DNA of 64,000 nt from Arenibacter certesii DSM 19833 (GTDB taxonomy: Bacteria; Bacteroidota; Bacteroidia; Flavobacteriales; Flavobacteriaceae). Where the stretch lies: the NCBI RefSeq assembly GCF_000429545.1, contig NZ_AUCB01000006.1:62001-126000 (forward strand). The letters run 5' to 3'. Below are positions 20,583 through 30,226 of the stretch, piece by piece (positions within the stretch are counted from its first letter, which is position 1; each line of letters starts with the position of its first letter). Both the position numbers and the translations under genes were made by a program. The notes beneath the pieces are model-generated. The model was not told where the DNA came from. It ran no database searches and was given only the letters and a program-made list of their open reading frames with translations.

Positions 20583-22250
20583 CTAATGCTCATAAGCATT
20601 CATGGGTTGTCCCCTTAAACGTTCAAAAACTTTATAGGCCCGTTGGATGGCCTCGGGCTTTGCCCGTTCAAATTCCTTTGGCGTCACTTGATATTGTTGT
20701 TGCAGTTGGGCCAATCGTTTTCTTAAAAGCTGTTCTACTTCATTATACATATCATCATGGATTACATTGTTGATTTCTGAGGGATCTTCTTTTAAATCGT
20801 ATAATTCCCATTCATCAATATCATCATACACATGAATCAGTTTATAACGATCGGTTCTAATACCGTACATTTTCTTAACCATATGAAAAGCAGGAAAATC
20901 GTAATAATGATAGTAGATAGCATCTCTAAAATCTTCATCCTTTATGGAATTGGTCAATAGTGGCTTTAATGATTTTCCTTGCATATCCTTAGGAATATCT
21001 ACTTGTGCAAAATCTAAAAACGTTTCCGCGAAATCTAGGTTCTGGGTCAATGCTGTAATTTCTGTTCTAGGCTTTATTAGCGCGGGATATTTCATAAGCA
21101 TGGGCATTCCTAGAGATTCCTCATACATAAATCGCTTATCAAACCAACCTTTTTCGCCCAAATAAAACCCTTGATCGGTTGTATATACTACAATAGTGTT
21201 TTCCGCCAGATCATTGGCTTCTAAATAATCCAAAATCTTACCAACACCCTCATCAACTGCTGCGATAGTAGCTAAATAATCTTGTAAATAGCGTTGGAGT
21301 TTCCATAGATCCAAGCCTTCCCCAGATAGATTAGCATCGTGAAAGGCATCATTTTTAGGTTGATATGCTTTATCCCAGGCTTAGCGTTGTTCTGGCGTCA
21401 TACGGTCAAAGTCAGTTGTCCAAGGGTTGTGCGCCAATTCCGGACTGCCCTTTTTCTTGGTCATTTTTAAATCATGACCTTCATACATATCTCGGTAAAT
21501 GGTTTGATACTGTTCTTTGGAAGCCGTGGAACCTTCGTAATCCATATAATAGGTGTCCGGTACCGGAAACTGTATGGAATCATATAAATTTAAATGGCGT
21601 AGCGCAGGCATCCAGTTCCTATGTGGGGCTTTGTGCTGCACCATAAGCATAAAAGGTTGGCCGCCATCTTTAATTCTATCTAAATAACGAATGGCATCAT
21701 CGGTAACAATATCTGTTGCATAGCCGTGAACCATAGTAGTATCCACTTTATTTGTTTCTGGATTTACAGAAATAAAGTTAGGGTTGTAGTAATTGCCTTG
21801 GTCCTGTAGTATGTTCCAAAAATCAAAACCTTCTGGTTCCCCGTGCAAATGCCATTTCCCAAAAAGGGCGGTTTTATAACCTGCTTTTTGTAACAGCTTT
21901 GGATACGTTTGCTGACCCCCATCAAAACGGTCCCCGTTCATTCTAAACCCGTTAATATGGCTGTGCTTTCCTGTCAAAATTACCGCTCTGCTTGGCCCAC
22001 AGATGGAATTGGTGCAAAAATTATTTTGGAAAATTGCTCCTTCGGTCCCAATTCTATCGATGTTTGGTGTTGGCGCTAGTTGACTGATAGGATGCCCATA
22101 GGCGCTAATTGCCTGAGTGGCATGGTCATCAGCCATTATAAAAAGAATATTGGGTCTTTTAATTTCAACTGTTTTCTTTGGCTGCTCTCGTTTACACGAT
22201 AAGCCAAATACTACAAAAACTAAAAGCAGTAGTTTACTATAATTATGCAT
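20583..22250 (-). pseudogene. Family S1 sulfatase lipoprotein interrupted by an in-frame TAA
   Basis: The frame encodes a type I sulfatase of about 555 codons, exported as a lipoprotein (lipobox GLSC, cysteine 19). The formylglycine signature CGPSR begins at residue 84 and MADDHA, with metal-binding aspartates, is at 39-44. The C-terminal half has TTDQGFYLGEKGWFDKRFM and MYGIRTDRYKLI. A TAA at 21381-21383 cuts it after residue 289 (PEQR, stop, then AWDKAYQPKND); the frame is open on both sides, so only one codon is wrong. The usual residue there would be Lys or Gln, so AAA or CAA to TAA is a one-base change. The N-terminal half alone would lack part of the fold. It lies at the 3' end of the beta-glucan operon. 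The substrate is unknown. Confidence 0.88.
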
Positions 22251-22295
22251 TTTAAACTTTATAAGGGTCTACCCATACTGGTCAACGGTGCAGTT

Positions 22296-24563
22296 TTACT
22301 TCAATGTAAAAGTTACTTTGTCCGTAGCATTGGAATCCGTACCGATAAACACCTCAAATTCTCCCGGTTCCGAAACAAAATCTAATTGACTGTTGTAAAA
22401 TTTTAAATCATCTGGGGTAAGCGTAATGCTGACCGACTTGCTCTCTCCTTGTTTTAGAAATACTTTTTTAAAACCTTTTAGTTCGCGCATTGGAGGCGTA
22501 ATACTTCTCACCACATCCCTTAGGTAGAGTTGCACCACTTCCTCCCCGTCATAGTTACCGGTATTCTTAAGGCTTACTGTAATAGTCACGGATTCTCCCT
22601 GCCCAATTTCCTTTTTCTCAATACTAGGATCGGTATACTCAAATTGTGTATAACTAAGTCCGTAACCAAAAGGCAATAATGGCGCATTGGGGGCATCTAA
22701 GTAATTGGATTGGAATTTCTGAAAACTTTCGGTAGTTGCTGGCCTACCGGTATTTTTCATGCTGTGATATATAGGGATCTGTCCAACGTTTACCGGCCAG
22801 GTGGCGGTTAGTTTTCCTGCCGGATTATAGTCCCCAAATAGTACCTCTGCAACGGCATTCCCAGCCTCTACCCCAGGATGCCAAACTTGTAGGATACTTA
22901 CTGGAAGGGCCAATTCCTCAGGTATGGTTAGAGGACGGCCGCTCATAAGTACCAAAGCAACAGGCTTACCAGTGGCTACTAGGGCACGAATCAACTTTTT
23001 CTGACTTGCAGGAATAGAGAGATCTGATCTGCTGGCCGCTTCCCCACTCATTTCAGTTGCTTCCCCTACTACAGCAACTACAATATCAGATTTATTGGCC
23101 AAACTTAGGGCTTCACTGAGCATTTCCTCTGGGGAACGCTCATCAATTTCTATTCTAGGACCAAATACATTTACATTTTTCGCCAGTTCCGGATCATCCG
23201 AAATATTGGCTCCCTTAGCGTACTTAATAGTAGCCTTGGGGGCTACCGACTTTAATCCTTCCAGAATAGGAACCGATAATTGTGGATCTCCCGTTGGTGC
23301 CCAAGTGCCCAACATATTGTTTTTATTGTTTGCCAGCGGTCCTACTAGTGCAATTTTAATATCCTTTTTTAAGGGAAGAATATTATTGTGATTTTTAAAG
23401 AGCACAAAAGAACGCGCCGCAGCTTCCCTTGCTACTTTTCTATGTTCTTCGTTAAGAATATCCTTAGCGGGTCTGCTAGCATCAATGTAACGGTAAGGAT
23501 CATTAAAAAGGCCCAACTTATACTTTGCTTCTAAAATTCTACGACAGGCTTGGGTTATTTGGTCTCCGGTGACCTTCCCTTCTTCTAAGGACTTTTTTAA
23601 AGTGGTTAGAAAACCCTCCCCCACCATATCCATATCCAATCCGGCATTAAGGGCCAAGGCAGATACGGCCTGCAAATCTCCGAGTCCATGGGCAATCATT
23701 TCGTTCACGGAGGTGTAGTCTGATACTACAAACCCGTTAAAGCCCCATTGCTCTCTCAATAGATTGGTTAAGAGCCATTTATTTCCAGAAGCGGGAACAC
23801 CATCTATATCGTTAAATGAGGTCATTATGCTTGCGACCCCCGCATCTACTGCCGCCTTATAGGGAGGCAAATATTCATTGTACATTTTCACCTTGCTCAT
23901 ATCTACGGAATTGTAATCGCGGCCTCCTTCTGAAGCCCCATAGAGCGCTATATGCTTTACCGTTGCCAACATGGTATTATTTAAAGAAAGATCGTTTCCT
24001 TGATAGCCTTTTACCATTGCCTTGGCAATGGCCGATCCTAGATACGGGTCTTCGCCGGCTCCTTCGGCAATACGGCCCCACCTAGGGTCACGGGCGATAT
24101 CAACCATTGGAGAGAAATTCCAGTTTATTCCATCGGCAGTCGCTTCAATAGCAGCAATCCGGGCCGTTTTTTCAATTAGGTCTAAATCCCAACTCGCCGC
24201 AAGTCCCAAGGGAATGGGAAAAGTTGTTTTATATCCGTGAATCACATCAGAACCGAATAACAATGGAATTTTTAATCTGGTATCATTTACAGCGAAATCC
24301 TGAGCGACCTTCATCTTTTCTGGACTCGCCACACCAAAGAGTCCGCCTACCTGACCGGCTTTGATCTTGGCTTCCACATTTTGGCTCACCACCGCACCTG
24401 TGGCTACTCCACCACCGGGAGTAAGTAGGTTTAGTTGTCCTATTTTTTCTTCAAGGGTCATTTTTGCCAGAAGTTCTTCAACTAGCGGGATCCTTTCCTG
24501 GGCTTGAAGACTTGAAAGCCCTGTAAAAAAGAGAACAGCGACAAACAGATTAAATTTTCTCAT
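22296..24563 (-). CDS. GH3 beta-glucosidase (BglX-like), periplasmic
   Basis: This 755-residue exo-glycosidase removes glucose from beta-linked oligosaccharides. A signal peptide (~1-21, ending LQAQ) is followed by the GH3 TIM barrel (~25-370), the alpha/beta sandwich (~390-615) and a C-terminal fibronectin-like domain (~660-755). The nucleophile aspartate is in GFVVSDYTSVNEM near residue 281. KHIALYGASEGGRDYN and MVDIARDPRWGRIAEG are standard subsite motifs. With two GH144 homologues in the same operon the natural substrate is likely sophoro-oligosaccharides; Bacteroides BT_3567, a GH3 from a comparable locus, has that activity. Specificity here is inferred from context. Confidence 0.92.
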   Translation of the reverse strand: MRKFNLFVAVLFFTGLSSLQAQERIPLVEELLAKMTLEEKIGQLNLLTPGGGVATGAVVSQNVEAKIKAGQVGGLFGVASPEKMKVAQDFAVNDTRLKIPLLFGSDVIHGYKTTFPIPLGLAASWDLDLIEKTARIAAIEATADGINWNFSPMVDIARDPRWGRIAEGAGEDPYLGSAIAKAMVKGYQGNDLSLNNTMLATVKHIALYGASEGGRDYNSVDMSKVKMYNEYLPPYKAAVDAGVASIMTSFNDIDGVPASGNKWLLTNLLREQWGFNGFVVSDYTSVNEMIAHGLGDLQAVSALALNAGLDMDMVGEGFLTTLKKSLEEGKVTGDQITQACRRILEAKYKLGLFNDPYRYIDASRPAKDILNEEHRKVAREAAARSFVLFKNHNNILPLKKDIKIALVGPLANNKNNMLGTWAPTGDPQLSVPILEGLKSVAPKATIKYAKGANISDDPELAKNVNVFGPRIEIDERSPEEMLSEALSLANKSDIVVAVVGEATEMSGEAASRSDLSIPASQKKLIRALVATGKPVALVLMSGRPLTIPEELALPVSILQVWHPGVEAGNAVAEVLFGDYNPAGKLTATWPVNVGQIPIYHSMKNTGRPATTESFQKFQSNYLDAPNAPLLPFGYGLSYTQFEYTDPSIEKKEIGQGESVTITVSLKNTGNYDGEEVVQLYLRDVVRSITPPMRELKGFKKVFLKQGESKSVSITLTPDDLKFYNSQLDFVSEPGEFEVFIGTDSNATDKVTFTLK

Positions 24564-24600
24564 CTTAGTTTTACTGTAAAAAATTGATAATTTCTTTTCT

Positions 24601-26406
24601 TTATTTCACTTCCTGTACCTCAGTTTTATCTGAAATTCCATTTTCATTAAATGCTTCTATACTAAAATAATATCGCGTATCGCGATCGAGGTTGCGCATA
24701 AAATGTTCATTTACATCATAAATCAACCAGGAATGGTATAATTTATCTGGGGCAATACCCCATCGGATATTGTAGCCCTGTGCCCCTTTCACCGGGTTCC
24801 ATGTAAAAGAGGCATCTCTTCTGTCTTCCTCCCGGGATACTTTAAATCCCTTCACCTTTTCCGGTTTCTTTCCTATACCTTTTCCAAATACCCTTATTTC
24901 TGATAATGCCAGGTTATTCCCCGGAACCTCCACATTATTATAACGTACATATTTTCCTCGTACGGGTTGATTAAGGGTGATGTAGGCATTTGGCGCATCT
25001 TTATAACTCCTACTTCTGTCGACAACTGTTTCCCAATTTTTTCCATCCTCTGAAACTTCCAATGTGAATCGATGTCGTAGGCCCTCGGTACGGGTATAAA
25101 TGCCCGACTCCTGATCATGAAAATTCAATTGAAAAGCATAAATTTTCCCAGGTGAAAGCATTTGGATCTTAACCCATTGCTCATCATCATTGGATGCAGC
25201 AACCCAAAAGGATTTTGGGCTTTCATCGGTTAACAGCTTCGAAATAATTTCACCTTCACTATTCTTTTCAAGTGGCATTTCGGTAATGTCATAATCATCA
25301 TAGGCAGAAGTGCTTTTTTTCACCTGTATTTGCGAAGATGAAACCGTTGTTTTTCCTTTATAAGAAAGCAACATCCAGCCACTATGCTGTCCTGCTTTTG
25401 TTGGATGATTTGGCCCGAATAAGGGGTAATCGCCATAGCTGGTGTTGGAATACATTAATCCTTCATCATCAAAATAAGTGGGGAACATGGATAGACGACG
25501 TTCCCAATGAGCATTTGAAGCCAATGCCATGGTGGCAAAATGCCAGTATTGGCCATTGGTTTGTTTCACGGTAATACCATGTCCTGCCCCATTAGCAAAA
25601 CCGCCCGGCTTGAAACTCATGGGATTATTTTTCATGTAAGTAAAAGGACCAAGTGGGGTTTCACCAATATAAGCACCATCGGCATACACATTAAATTGCG
25701 TCCCGGGCGCTGCATACTGTAAATAGTATTTCCCGTTGTGTTTTGTCATCGAGGCACCTTCCATGTATCCTTCCTTTAAGGTTGGATGGTAATTATTTTC
25801 GCCAAAACGTTCCCAACCATGTTCTTCTTCAACCAAATTGAAAAGTTCTTTCTCAACTCCGGTTTCAAGAAAACGATCGTCTTTATTCAGCATTTTCACA
25901 CGAAGGGGATGTTTGTTTGACGAGCCCCAATACAGATAGGTTTTCCCGTCGTCATCAATAAACAACTCCGAATCTTGGAGGTTTTTGGTAATTGAAGCGG
26001 TAGGTGTCCACTCCCCTTTTTTTGGGTCATCGGTATAAAGAATACTTCCGTAACCTGCGGGATCACCTGCAAAATATACCAGCGAATCTTTATAATTGAA
26101 TGCGGTTGGGGCATTGGAACCCTCGAAAAACCACTGTTTAGGTTTAATAAATTCCCAATTGATCAAATCGGTGGAATGCCAATAACCAAAAGACCGAGTG
26201 ACAAACATGTAGTATTCACCACGAAATTCGATTACTGCGGGATCTGCACCAGAACGGTAGGAAATATTCTTACTCGAATTATAAACCATATAGGTATAAT
26301 CAATATCCAGAGGATTGATATAAGTTTCCGGAACCACTTCCTGTGCATATATTATTACACTTACTAGTAAAACCGCTGTTGTAATTATTTTTTTTAAATT
26401 TTTCAT
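24601..26406 (-). CDS. GH43-like five-bladed propeller glycosidase with discoidin and FN3 domains
   Basis: A 601-residue exported protein (signal peptide ~1-21, ending IYAQ). The N-terminal five-bladed propeller (~30-340) has the three acidic positions of GH43: aspartate in SGADPAVI (~54), aspartate in LQDSELFIDDDG (~145) and glutamate in YMEGASM (~218). A discoidin-like (F5/8 type C) domain spans ~395-515 with VRYNNVEVPGNNLALSEIRVFG, then a fibronectin III domain (~520-600). It would hydrolyse side-chain or exo linkages, possibly with the C-terminal domains binding glycan. Its role in a beta-1,2-glucan locus is unclear. It lies between the esterase and GH3 genes. Confidence 0.82.
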   Translation of the reverse strand: MKNLKKIITTAVLLVSVIIYAQEVVPETYINPLDIDYTYMVYNSSKNISYRSGADPAVIEFRGEYYMFVTRSFGYWHSTDLINWEFIKPKQWFFEGSNAPTAFNYKDSLVYFAGDPAGYGSILYTDDPKKGEWTPTASITKNLQDSELFIDDDGKTYLYWGSSNKHPLRVKMLNKDDRFLETGVEKELFNLVEEEHGWERFGENNYHPTLKEGYMEGASMTKHNGKYYLQYAAPGTQFNVYADGAYIGETPLGPFTYMKNNPMSFKPGGFANGAGHGITVKQTNGQYWHFATMALASNAHWERRLSMFPTYFDDEGLMYSNTSYGDYPLFGPNHPTKAGQHSGWMLLSYKGKTTVSSSQIQVKKSTSAYDDYDITEMPLEKNSEGEIISKLLTDESPKSFWVAASNDDEQWVKIQMLSPGKIYAFQLNFHDQESGIYTRTEGLRHRFTLEVSEDGKNWETVVDRSRSYKDAPNAYITLNQPVRGKYVRYNNVEVPGNNLALSEIRVFGKGIGKKPEKVKGFKVSREEDRRDASFTWNPVKGAQGYNIRWGIAPDKLYHSWLIYDVNEHFMRNLDRDTRYYFSIEAFNENGISDKTEVQEVK

Positions 26407-26456
26407 CTGGTTCTGTTTTACACAATTTTATAATTGCAAAATTCTTTGGTCGTTCT

Positions 26457-27245
26457 CTATTCAGATCGTTTTAGTGAAAACAACCAGGGCAATAAATCAG
26501 GCTCAGCAAAAGCCGAATCCCAACTGTTATGATGGGCATCACTATAAAGGGTGAGATTTGGATACCCACCATATTCCATGATTTTTGCAGCTATATCCAA
26601 TGACAATCGTGGGTCTACTACATTATCCCTTGCCCCATGAAAAATCCACAAGGGAACTTTATCTGCATAGGCTTCCGATGCTTTTAAATCTCCCCCACCA
26701 CAAATGGGTATTGCAGCGGCAAACATATCTGGCTTTCTATACAGCATCTCAAAAGTACCCATACCTCCCATAGACAATCCCATTACGTAGATTTGATCCG
26801 TTTTTACATACGGTTTCTTTACGATAGAATCCATCAACGCCATAGTCAGATCTAATGCCTTTGTAGGCCCCTCACTATATAGAAAGGCTAATTCCAGGGG
26901 TTGCTTATTGCGATTTACTTTTACGCTGGACCAATAATCCTCTTGCGGACATTGTGGAAAAATGATAATAGCAGGGTATTTATCCCTATTAGCATCTTCT
27001 AAAAACAAAGAACTCCCGTGAGTCAATTGCTTGGTATTATCACTACCCCTTTCTCCTGCCCCATGTAAAAAAAGCACCACAGGATACTGCTCGGAGTCCG
27101 AAAAATCTTTAGGATATAAAATTCGATATTTTAAAGAATCTGCCCCTTTCTTAAAAGTTGCCGCTTGGTAAAGATCCTTTTGTGCGTAGGTAGCAACGTT
27201 ACCCAGATAAAACATGAATAATAATAGTCTTATTTTAGTTCCCAT
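26457..27245 (-). CDS. Secreted alpha/beta-hydrolase (prolyl-oligopeptidase/PHB-depolymerase-like esterase)
   Basis: This 262-residue exported hydrolase has a signal peptide ending TYAQ near residue 21. The nucleophile elbow is GLSMGG (~156-161), the oxyanion region VLFLHGAGERGSD is near 57, an acid is in FHGARDNVVDPRLS and the likely catalytic histidine is in YSDAHHNSWD. Such proteins next to GH genes often remove acetyl or feruloyl groups from glycans. Its start overlaps the end of the upstream GH144 gene by 11 bp, indicating translational coupling. Confidence 0.82.
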   Translation of the reverse strand: MGTKIRLLLFMFYLGNVATYAQKDLYQAATFKKGADSLKYRILYPKDFSDSEQYPVVLFLHGAGERGSDNTKQLTHGSSLFLEDANRDKYPAIIIFPQCPQEDYWSSVKVNRNKQPLELAFLYSEGPTKALDLTMALMDSIVKKPYVKTDQIYVMGLSMGGMGTFEMLYRKPDMFAAAIPICGGGDLKASEAYADKVPLWIFHGARDNVVDPRLSLDIAAKIMEYGGYPNLTLYSDAHHNSWDSAFAEPDLLPWLFSLKRSE

Positions 27246-28623
27246 ATGTAAATCCTAATTTTGTTAAACCTGCTTTAACCTCTTTGTTCTGCATAAACAG
27301 TTTCCACAGCAGTCCCGTTCTGTAATTCTCAATCATGATGATCTGTGGTCCTTGGTCTATTGCCAGATATGCTTCTGCCACCCAAAAATTATACTGCGGA
27401 CTAAAGGCGTCGTAAAATCCCGCCGGTCCCAACAGTTTATCTTTATGTTGATAAAAATAGTGCATGGCCTTTAGCGATTCTGTTGGGGTGTAGGGTATAG
27501 AGCTTATGGCCGCCGTGGGGGAAATTACACCCACATCATTAGCGGGGGAATGGGCGCTATACCCCAGACTGCCATCTGAATTTCTTGAATAACTAGCGGA
27601 TAAACCCCAACAATCTGGACCGTACCCTATAAATTGCTTGGGATTCTCTACAGCATACCGATAATTGATGCTGGCATGATTGATACTTACTTCCCCATAA
27701 TCTACATACGCGTCTTTTAAACCAATTGGGTCTAGGCCCAAAAACGAGTAATGCGAAAAAAATAAAGGGCCCCCGTAAGTTTCCGAGCCGGGATGCTTCA
27801 CAAGCAGCGGGTAATTATAGGTAGTTTTATTAGATTTAATGCCTCCATTGGAAGCCCATCCATTGGTATATACCTCTTTCATAATAGAATAATCTGGAGA
27901 GGCTGCCGCCAGTATGTATGCTATTAAGGTTTCATTATACCCTTTAAGCTGTAGGTTAATGGCAAAATTATGATTAGGACTCCAATGCCAATAGAGTACA
28001 TTCTCATCTTGGGTATACCAATCCCATTCTACCCCTTTCCACAGGGCATCTGCCTTGGTAGCCAATTCTTTTTCTGCGGGCGAACCTTCCTTAAAATATT
28101 CTTTTACGGTAATTAGGCCTTGGGCCACAAAAGCGGTTTCTACCAAATCGCCCCCATTATCCATAGCACTAAAAGGCTTCACCTTTCCTGTACTCCCGTC
28201 TAGCCAATGCGGCCATGCACCGTGGAAGCGGTCTGCATTCTCTAAGAAATTCAACATCTTTTGCAATCTTGTAACAGCTTGTTCCCTAGAAATATAATTA
28301 CGTTCTATACCCACTAAGATCGCCATAAGGCCAAAACCGGTGCCACCTGTGGTCACGGTACTGATATCATAGGTCGGATTATCTGGATGAAAGCGTTCCC
28401 TTGCACAGCCCGAATTAGGTTCGGCATAATTCCAGAAATATTTAAAAGTTTCTTTTTGGGTCAGCTCCATCAAATCCTCATCCGAAATTATCGCAACTTC
28501 CGGTGGTTCCTCTTTAGGCGGATCGGGCAATTGCGATTCCCCGGTGGGTCCTGGCGGACCGTCCTCGGAGCAGGAAAAGACTAGAGCAAGCAGTAGGAAT
28601 ATAAAAATAGGTCTCATTTTCAT
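27235..28623 (-). CDS. GH144-type endo-beta-1,2-glucanase homologue, lipoprotein (copy A)
   Basis: This is a glucoamylase-domain (PF10091) protein of the GH144 type, an (alpha/alpha)6-barrel family whose characterised member from Chitinophaga pinensis cuts beta-1,2-glucan. The ATG at 28623 gives MKMRPIFIF and a lipobox VFSC (cysteine 18); the longer frame from 28659 would put 12 unlikely residues before the signal peptide. Family blocks are FKYFWNYAEPNSGCARERF, GGTGFGLMAILVG, RFHGAWPHWLDG, YWHWSPNHNFAI and AIDQGPQIIMIENYRTG. A proline/glutamate-rich linker (~22-50) follows the lipid anchor. It is a paralogue of the next gene upstream in the operon. Confidence 0.88.
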   Translation of the reverse strand: MKMRPIFIFLLLALVFSCSEDGPPGPTGESQLPDPPKEEPPEVAIISDEDLMELTQKETFKYFWNYAEPNSGCARERFHPDNPTYDISTVTTGGTGFGLMAILVGIERNYISREQAVTRLQKMLNFLENADRFHGAWPHWLDGSTGKVKPFSAMDNGGDLVETAFVAQGLITVKEYFKEGSPAEKELATKADALWKGVEWDWYTQDENVLYWHWSPNHNFAINLQLKGYNETLIAYILAAASPDYSIMKEVYTNGWASNGGIKSNKTTYNYPLLVKHPGSETYGGPLFFSHYSFLGLDPIGLKDAYVDYGEVSINHASINYRYAVENPKQFIGYGPDCWGLSASYSRNSDGSLGYSAHSPANDVGVISPTAAISSIPYTPTESLKAMHYFYQHKDKLLGPAGFYDAFSPQYNFWVAEAYLAIDQGPQIIMIENYRTGLLWKLFMQNKEVKAGLTKLGFTYGN

Positions 28624-28839
28624 TTTATCTCCGATGTTAGGTTGAAGCTGAAATGGCATATATGGCCATCATGAAATCTGTTGCATTTCTAGGTAAAAAG
28701 CTATCCCCTAGCAATAGCTACGGAATAATTATTTACCTAGATATACCAGATGAAAGACATTGTATATGGTGTAAATTTTATTTTAATCCAACACAATTAC
28801 TAATAATCAATTTTAGCAAGTTTCTTGGAGTAGCGTATG

Positions 28840-30216
28840 TTACTTGGAAGCGCTACTTTGAAACCCTAATTTTTGCAATCCTTTCTGCACATCCTTATTG
28901 CTCATAAACAACTCCCATAACATTCCGGATCTATAATTTTCTATCATAACAGGAATAGGTCCTTGGTCTATAGCCAAGTAGCGTGGAATGCTCCAATTAT
29001 GTTCAAAACTGAAGGCATCATATGGACCATATTTCCCGATCAGGGAATCTTGCTCCTGATACATATACCGTAAAAATCGCATACTCTCTTCTGGCGTATA
29101 GGGCATAGACGATAGAGCAGCTGTAGGTGTAATTACGCCTAAATCTTTATCTGGCCGGTGGGCCGAATATCCTTCCATGGAATAGCTTGATGAATGTCCC
29201 CATAAATTCTCCCCGTATCCCTTATAATTATTAGGATTGGCAGCTGCGTAGTTATAGTTTATTAGCGCGTGATTACGATTTAATTTCCAATAATCACCAT
29301 ACTGATCTTTTAATCCTTTTGGGTTTAATCCTAAATAGGAGTAGTGTGCCCAAAACAAGGGTCCAACGTGCGCTCTACCGTCCCCATAATGATTCAGTTC
29401 GGTCTGAAGACCATAAAAGACCGTGTCCTTGGCAATTTCACCATTTAGTGCCCATCCCTTATCGTAAACCTCTTTATCTATTGGGTGCGTGGGAGAAGCT
29501 GCAGCAAGCACGTACATCACTAAAGCTTCATTATAACCTCCAACAGGGAAGTTCATATCCCATCCGTAGTTAGGGGACCAATGCCAGTAAAGTACCTTTT
29601 CCCCGCCTTTGGTATACCAGTCCCATTCTACTTCTTCCCATAGTTTTTGGATTCTTGCACTAATGGTTTTCTCTGCCTCGGTAGTTCCCCTCCTATCAAA
29701 AAATTCTTTTACGGTAAGTAAGCCTTGCACTAAAAATGCAGACTCCACAAGATCTCCCCCATCATCTTTTTTGCTAAAGGGGGCCGTAGTTCCATCCGGT
29801 TTTAACCAATGCGGCCACACGCCGTGAAATCGGTCTGCTTTCTCTAAAAAGTCCAATATCTTTAGGTAGCGTTCCGCTGCTTGCTCTTGAGTAATGAATC
29901 CGCGTTCTACTCCAACTAAAATAGCCATTAATCCAAATCCAGATCCTCCAATGGTAATAATGTCCTTATCGTGGCTAGGATAAATATTGTCCATGTGGAT
30001 ACGTTCTCTGGCCAGGCCTGAAATAGGTTCGGCTCCCTCCCAAAAATAATTGAACGTCTGTCTTTGAACTTTGTCTAATAGTTCAGCATCTTCATCATTA
30101 TCTACAACTGACTTATTACTAACTTCTTGAATTCTATCCTTGGTTTTTTTTTGGTCATTACAACTCAATAATAAAACTGCAGCACCTAACGTCAAGGCAA
30201 CTATACTTATTCTCAT
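28840..30216 (-). CDS. GH144-type endo-beta-1,2-glucanase homologue, lipoprotein (copy B)
   Basis: The second GH144-type enzyme has 458 residues, with a lipobox LLSC (cysteine 19). It shares with copy A the blocks FNYFWEGAEPISGLARERI, GGSGFGLMAILVG, RFHGVWPHWLKPDG, YWHWSPNYGWDMNF and AIDQGPIPVMIENYRSG. The two are clearly paralogues but differ across the barrel, so they may have distinct cleavage patterns or ligand lengths. Copy B is closer to susC/D and starts 10 bp after the LamG gene. A 216-bp gap separates it from copy A. Confidence 0.88.
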   Translation of the reverse strand: MRISIVALTLGAAVLLLSCNDQKKTKDRIQEVSNKSVVDNDEDAELLDKVQRQTFNYFWEGAEPISGLARERIHMDNIYPSHDKDIITIGGSGFGLMAILVGVERGFITQEQAAERYLKILDFLEKADRFHGVWPHWLKPDGTTAPFSKKDDGGDLVESAFLVQGLLTVKEFFDRRGTTEAEKTISARIQKLWEEVEWDWYTKGGEKVLYWHWSPNYGWDMNFPVGGYNEALVMYVLAAASPTHPIDKEVYDKGWALNGEIAKDTVFYGLQTELNHYGDGRAHVGPLFWAHYSYLGLNPKGLKDQYGDYWKLNRNHALINYNYAAANPNNYKGYGENLWGHSSSYSMEGYSAHRPDKDLGVITPTAALSSMPYTPEESMRFLRYMYQEQDSLIGKYGPYDAFSFEHNWSIPRYLAIDQGPIPVMIENYRSGMLWELFMSNKDVQKGLQKLGFQSSASK

Positions 30217-30226
30217 ATTATTAAAG

